A DNA stretch of 8,558 nucleotides from JBHIBC01 sp046758905. GTDB lineage: Bacteria; Acidobacteriota; Polarisedimenticolia; Gp22-AA2. The first letter of the stretch is position 1; every line of letters starts with the position of its first letter. The stretch spans positions 1 to 8,558 of the forward strand of contig JBHIBC010000098.1 of assembly GCA_046758905.1 (NCBI GenBank), given 5' to 3'. The notes beneath the pieces are model-generated. The model was not told the origin of the DNA and did no database searches. It was given only the letters and a program-made list of their open reading frames with translations. A program made the translations under genes and the position numbers. Shown here one piece after another: positions 6,720-8,558 of the stretch.

Positions 6720-8147
6720 TCATTCCTCGGTTCGCGCCCGCGCCCGGCCGATCTCCCTCTCGATCAGGTCCCTGAGGCGCGCGGCGCAGGCCTGCACGGC
6801 GTCCCGCGACTCCCCCTCGACCATGATGCGGGCCTTCGGCTCGGTCCCAGAGTACCGCACGAGGAGGCGCCCGCGGGCCCCCAATCTGCGCTCTTCCTCG
6901 AGGATGGCGGGGCCGATCGCGGGGTGGGAGGCGAGCGGCGGCTGCTCCCGGACCGGGACGTTGACCAGCACCTGCGGACAGGGCCTCACGCTGCCGGCCC
7001 AAGCCGCGAGGTCGATCCCCGTCCGGCGCAGCAGGTCCAGGACGAGCAGCGCGGTGAGCAGCCCGTCTCCCGTGGTGGCCTTCTCGAGGAAGATGACGTG
7101 CCCGGAGGGCTCGCCGCCGAGCACGAACCCGCCGCGGCGCATTTCCTCCAGGACGTACCGGTCGCCGACGGGCGCCCGCAGCATCCGGATGGCCTCCGCC
7201 CGCAGCGCGCGCTCGAGCCACAGGTTGCTCATCACCGTGGCGACCACCGTGGAGCCCCGCAGCCGGGCGGCCCCCTTCATGTCGCGCGCCGCCAGGTACA
7301 TCAGGTGGTCCCCGTCCAGCAGCCGGCCCGAGGCGTCCGCCGCGACGCAGCGATCGGCGTCGCCGTCGAACGCGAAGCCGATCCGGGCCCGGCGCCTGAC
7401 GACCTCGGAGCAGAGGCGGTCCGGATGGAGCGCCCCGCAGCCCGCGTTGATGTTGCGCCCGTCGGGGGTGACGTTCAGGGCGGTCACCTCCGCCCCCAGC
7501 CGCTGGAACAGGGCCGGGCCGAGATCGGAGGCGGCCCCGTTGGCGCAGTCGAGCACGATGCTCCAGCCCGGGAATCCGCTGCGGGGCGGCAGCGCCGCGG
7601 CGAGCCACTCGAGATAACGCTCCCGGAGGTCCTCCGGCGAGAGCGGCGCGTCCTCCGTGGCGCGGGCGTCGCCCGCCTTCCGGGCTCGGGAGCGCGCGGA
7701 CGCTTCGCGACGCCCGGCGGCCCCGGGGGGCGGCGCGCCGCCGTCCAGGACGCGCCGCTCGATCTTCAGCTCCTGCGCGTCGGGGAGCTTGGCGCCGTCG
7801 CGGGAGAACACCTTGATGCCGTTGTCACGGTAAGGGTTGTGCGACGCCGAGACGACCACGCCGGCGTCGAACCCGAGCAGGCGGGCGACGCAGGCCACCG
7901 CCGGCGTGGTCAGCACGCCGCCGCGGACGGCCCGCCCGCCGACGCGCGCGATGCCGCGGACCAGCGCCTCCTCGATGGCCGGCCCGGACTCGCGCGTGTC
8001 CCGGCCGATGACGATGCGCGGCGAGCCGCCGCCCGCGGCGGCGAGGGTCGTCGACAGGGCCGCCCCGACCCGCTCCACCGTGGCCGGGTCGAGGGGGAAC
8101 TCGCCGGCCACGCCGCGGATGCCGTCGGTGCCGAACAGGCGCTTCAT
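6720..8147 (-). CDS. glmM: Phosphoglucosamine mutase GlmM
   Basis: A 475-residue alpha-D-phosphohexomutase that converts glucosamine 6-phosphate to glucosamine 1-phosphate, feeding UDP-GlcNAc for peptidoglycan and lipopolysaccharide. Seen in order: the N-terminal FGTDGIRGVAG (5-15), the active-site phosphoserine loop VVVSASHNPYRDNGIK (97-112, phosphoserine expected at S102 as in E. coli), the Mg-binding DGDADR (261-266), the sugar-binding EPSGH (346-350) and the C-terminal phosphate-binding RYSGTEPKARIMVEG (431-445). All key residues are intact. The protein is about 30 residues longer than E. coli GlmM (445), mostly from an Ala/Arg/Pro-rich stretch at about 136-168 after the first domain. ATG 8147 is supported by GAGGGG 8 nt upstream, which overlaps the stop codon of the preceding gene. 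The preceding gene looks YbbR/CdaR-like; ybbR-glmM linkage is widespread, and where cdaA is also present it couples c-di-AMP signalling to wall synthesis. Confidence 0.97.
   Translation of the reverse strand: MKRLFGTDGIRGVAGEFPLDPATVERVGAALSTTLAAAGGGSPRIVIGRDTRESGPAIEEALVRGIARVGGRAVRGGVLTTPAVACVARLLGFDAGVVVSASHNPYRDNGIKVFSRDGAKLPDAQELKIERRVLDGGAPPPGAAGRREASARSRARKAGDARATEDAPLSPEDLRERYLEWLAAALPPRSGFPGWSIVLDCANGAASDLGPALFQRLGAEVTALNVTPDGRNINAGCGALHPDRLCSEVVRRRARIGFAFDGDADRCVAADASGRLLDGDHLMYLAARDMKGAARLRGSTVVATVMSNLWLERALRAEAIRMLRAPVGDRYVLEEMRRGGFVLGGEPSGHVIFLEKATTGDGLLTALLVLDLLRRTGIDLAAWAGSVRPCPQVLVNVPVREQPPLASHPAIGPAILEEERRLGARGRLLVRYSGTEPKARIMVEGESRDAVQACAARLRDLIEREIGRARARTEE
6724..6728 (-). 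promoter_or_regulatory. Ribosome binding site of pdxJ inside glmM
   Basis: GAGGA on the minus strand lies within the last codons of glmM, 6 nt before ATG 6717 and adjacent to ATG 6723. Its spacing supports the shorter PdxJ start. Confidence 0.55.
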
Positions 8148-8159
8148 CGCCGCCGCCCC

Positions 8160-8558
8160 TCAGGGTTCCCTGCCGCCCGGGGCGGCGGGGCCGGCTCCGC
8201 CGCGCTGCCCGCCGGCCGGTGTGATCGGGACGTGGACGCGCACCGGGCCCGAGGGGACCACGACCCGCACGCGCGCGCCCGGGGCGGCGTCGGGGATCGG
8301 GGTCACGTCGACGTCGATGTCGGCGGTCTCGCCCTCGAGCGAGATGGTCCCCGCGGTGGGGCGGGGTTGGGGCGGGCCCCCCCGCGCCGGGGCGGGGTTC
8401 GACGCGACTGGCCGCGGGCGGTTCGATCCCGAGGACATCGGGACCGGCCTCAGGCGGTTCGACGGGACTGGCGGCAGGCGGTTCGATCCCGAGGACATCG
8501 GGACCGGCCTCAGGCGGTTTGACGGGCCTGGCCGCAGGCGGTTCGATCCCGAGGACAT
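8160..8558 (-). CDS. C-terminal part of a probable YbbR/CdaR-like protein (partial)
   Basis: The last 132 codons of a gene whose start lies beyond 8558; the reading frame is open to the window edge, so the internal Met codons in the repeats are not taken as starts. The first 60 residues are about three copies of a 20-residue low-complexity unit built from SNRLRPVP blocks and MSSG spacers. A short strand-rich segment follows (TISLEGETADIDVDV, then a second strand ending VRVHVPI), then a Gly/Ala/Pro tail. The strand segment resembles the end of a YbbR domain, where an I-x-L-x-G block is followed by a hydrophobic strand and a final V-x-V-x-V-P-I strand. The call also leans on position: ybbR (cdaR) commonly precedes glmM, often after cdaA, whose diadenylate cyclase it modulates. 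The stop is 12 nt from the glmM ATG. Too little is visible to be sure, so no gene symbol is given. Confidence 0.5.
   Translation of the reverse strand: MSSGSNRLRPGPSNRLRPVPMSSGSNRLPPVPSNRLRPVPMSSGSNRPRPVASNPAPARGGPPQPRPTAGTISLEGETADIDVDVTPIPDAAPGARVRVVVPSGPVRVHVPITPAGGQRGGAGPAAPGGREP
8401..8558. repeat. 60-bp direct tandem repeat, at least 2.6 copies
   Basis: Copies at 8401-8460, 8461-8520 and 8521-8558 (cut by the window edge) follow one another without spacers. Copies 1 and 2 differ at 4 of 60 positions; copy 3 differs from copy 2 at 2 of the 38 visible positions. The period is a multiple of three, so the repeat stays in frame with the minus-strand gene and adds 20 residues per copy. Inside each unit the block GGCGGTTCGA occurs twice, with alternating 36- and 24-nt spacing (8417, 8453, 8477), so the 60-mer itself grew from a smaller 24-nt unit. 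Each unit also carries TCCCGA-5 nt-TCGGGA. Confidence 0.95.

Noticed and set aside
6718..7608. Long upstream extension of the pdxJ frame into glmM
   Set aside because: The Arg/Gly/Pro-rich extension overlaps glmM entirely. Homology to PdxJ starts at MSESVRLGVNVDHI and the ribosome binding site supports the start at 6717.
6067..7617. A 516-codon plus-strand frame opposite pdxJ and glmM
   Set aside because: Antisense shadow of two well-supported enzymes, with no domain-like pattern in its translation.
6924..8522. A 532-codon plus-strand frame opposite glmM and the repeat region
   Set aside because: Antisense to glmM. The repeat is also open in this frame, but the translation elsewhere is typical GC-rich noise, while the minus-strand frame ends in a plausible strand-rich domain spaced normally before glmM.
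8401..8558. CRISPR array
   Set aside because: The units are contiguous 60-bp direct repeats without unique spacers, lie in frame within a coding region, and no cas gene is present.

Overview
The window is GC-rich throughout and gene-dense. It carries a Sec-exported TPR protein and a candidate outer-membrane beta-barrel, so it most likely comes from a Gram-negative bacterium. The gene order [YbbR-like]-glmM-pdxJ and the fused 2-oxoacid dehydrogenase E1 alpha/beta protein would suit an Acidobacteriota- or Deltaproteobacteria-like lineage. That placement is an inference from gene order and protein type, not from a marker gene. No rRNA, tRNA, CRISPR array, transposase or phage gene is visible.

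Right part (2646-8558), minus strand, read from 8558 downwards: five closely packed genes that look like one transcription unit. They are the C-terminal part of a probable YbbR/CdaR-like protein (8160-8558, cut by the window edge), glmM (phosphoglucosamine mutase), pdxJ (pyridoxine 5'-phosphate synthase), a stand-alone 2-oxoacid dehydrogenase E1 alpha-type protein, and a fused E1 alpha+beta protein. Gaps are 12 nt, about zero, a 4-nt ATGA overlap and at most 35 nt, so translational coupling is likely. Three functions are combined: cell-wall precursor supply (GlmM), vitamin B6 synthesis (PdxJ) and thiamine-diphosphate-dependent 2-oxoacid oxidation (the E1 proteins). No E2 or E3 gene is in view. 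The partial first gene contains a 60-bp in-frame tandem repeat that runs off the window.

Left part (1-2616): a plus-strand gene for a candidate outer-membrane beta-barrel protein (1747-2616) converges on the E1 fusion gene across a 29-bp gap. It diverges from a minus-strand TPR protein gene (15-1652). The 94-bp divergent spacer (1653-1746) holds a sigma70-like promoter for the TPR gene, overlapped by a perfect 7-7-7 inverted repeat that could be an operator.

No stretch over 300 bases lacks a gene. The most unusual items are the 60-bp repeat array next to the YbbR-like C-terminus, the E1 alpha gene placed directly before a complete E1 alpha/beta fusion, the low-complexity insertion in GlmM, and the inverted repeat on the TPR promoter. 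I did not find convincing evidence of a wholly new system.
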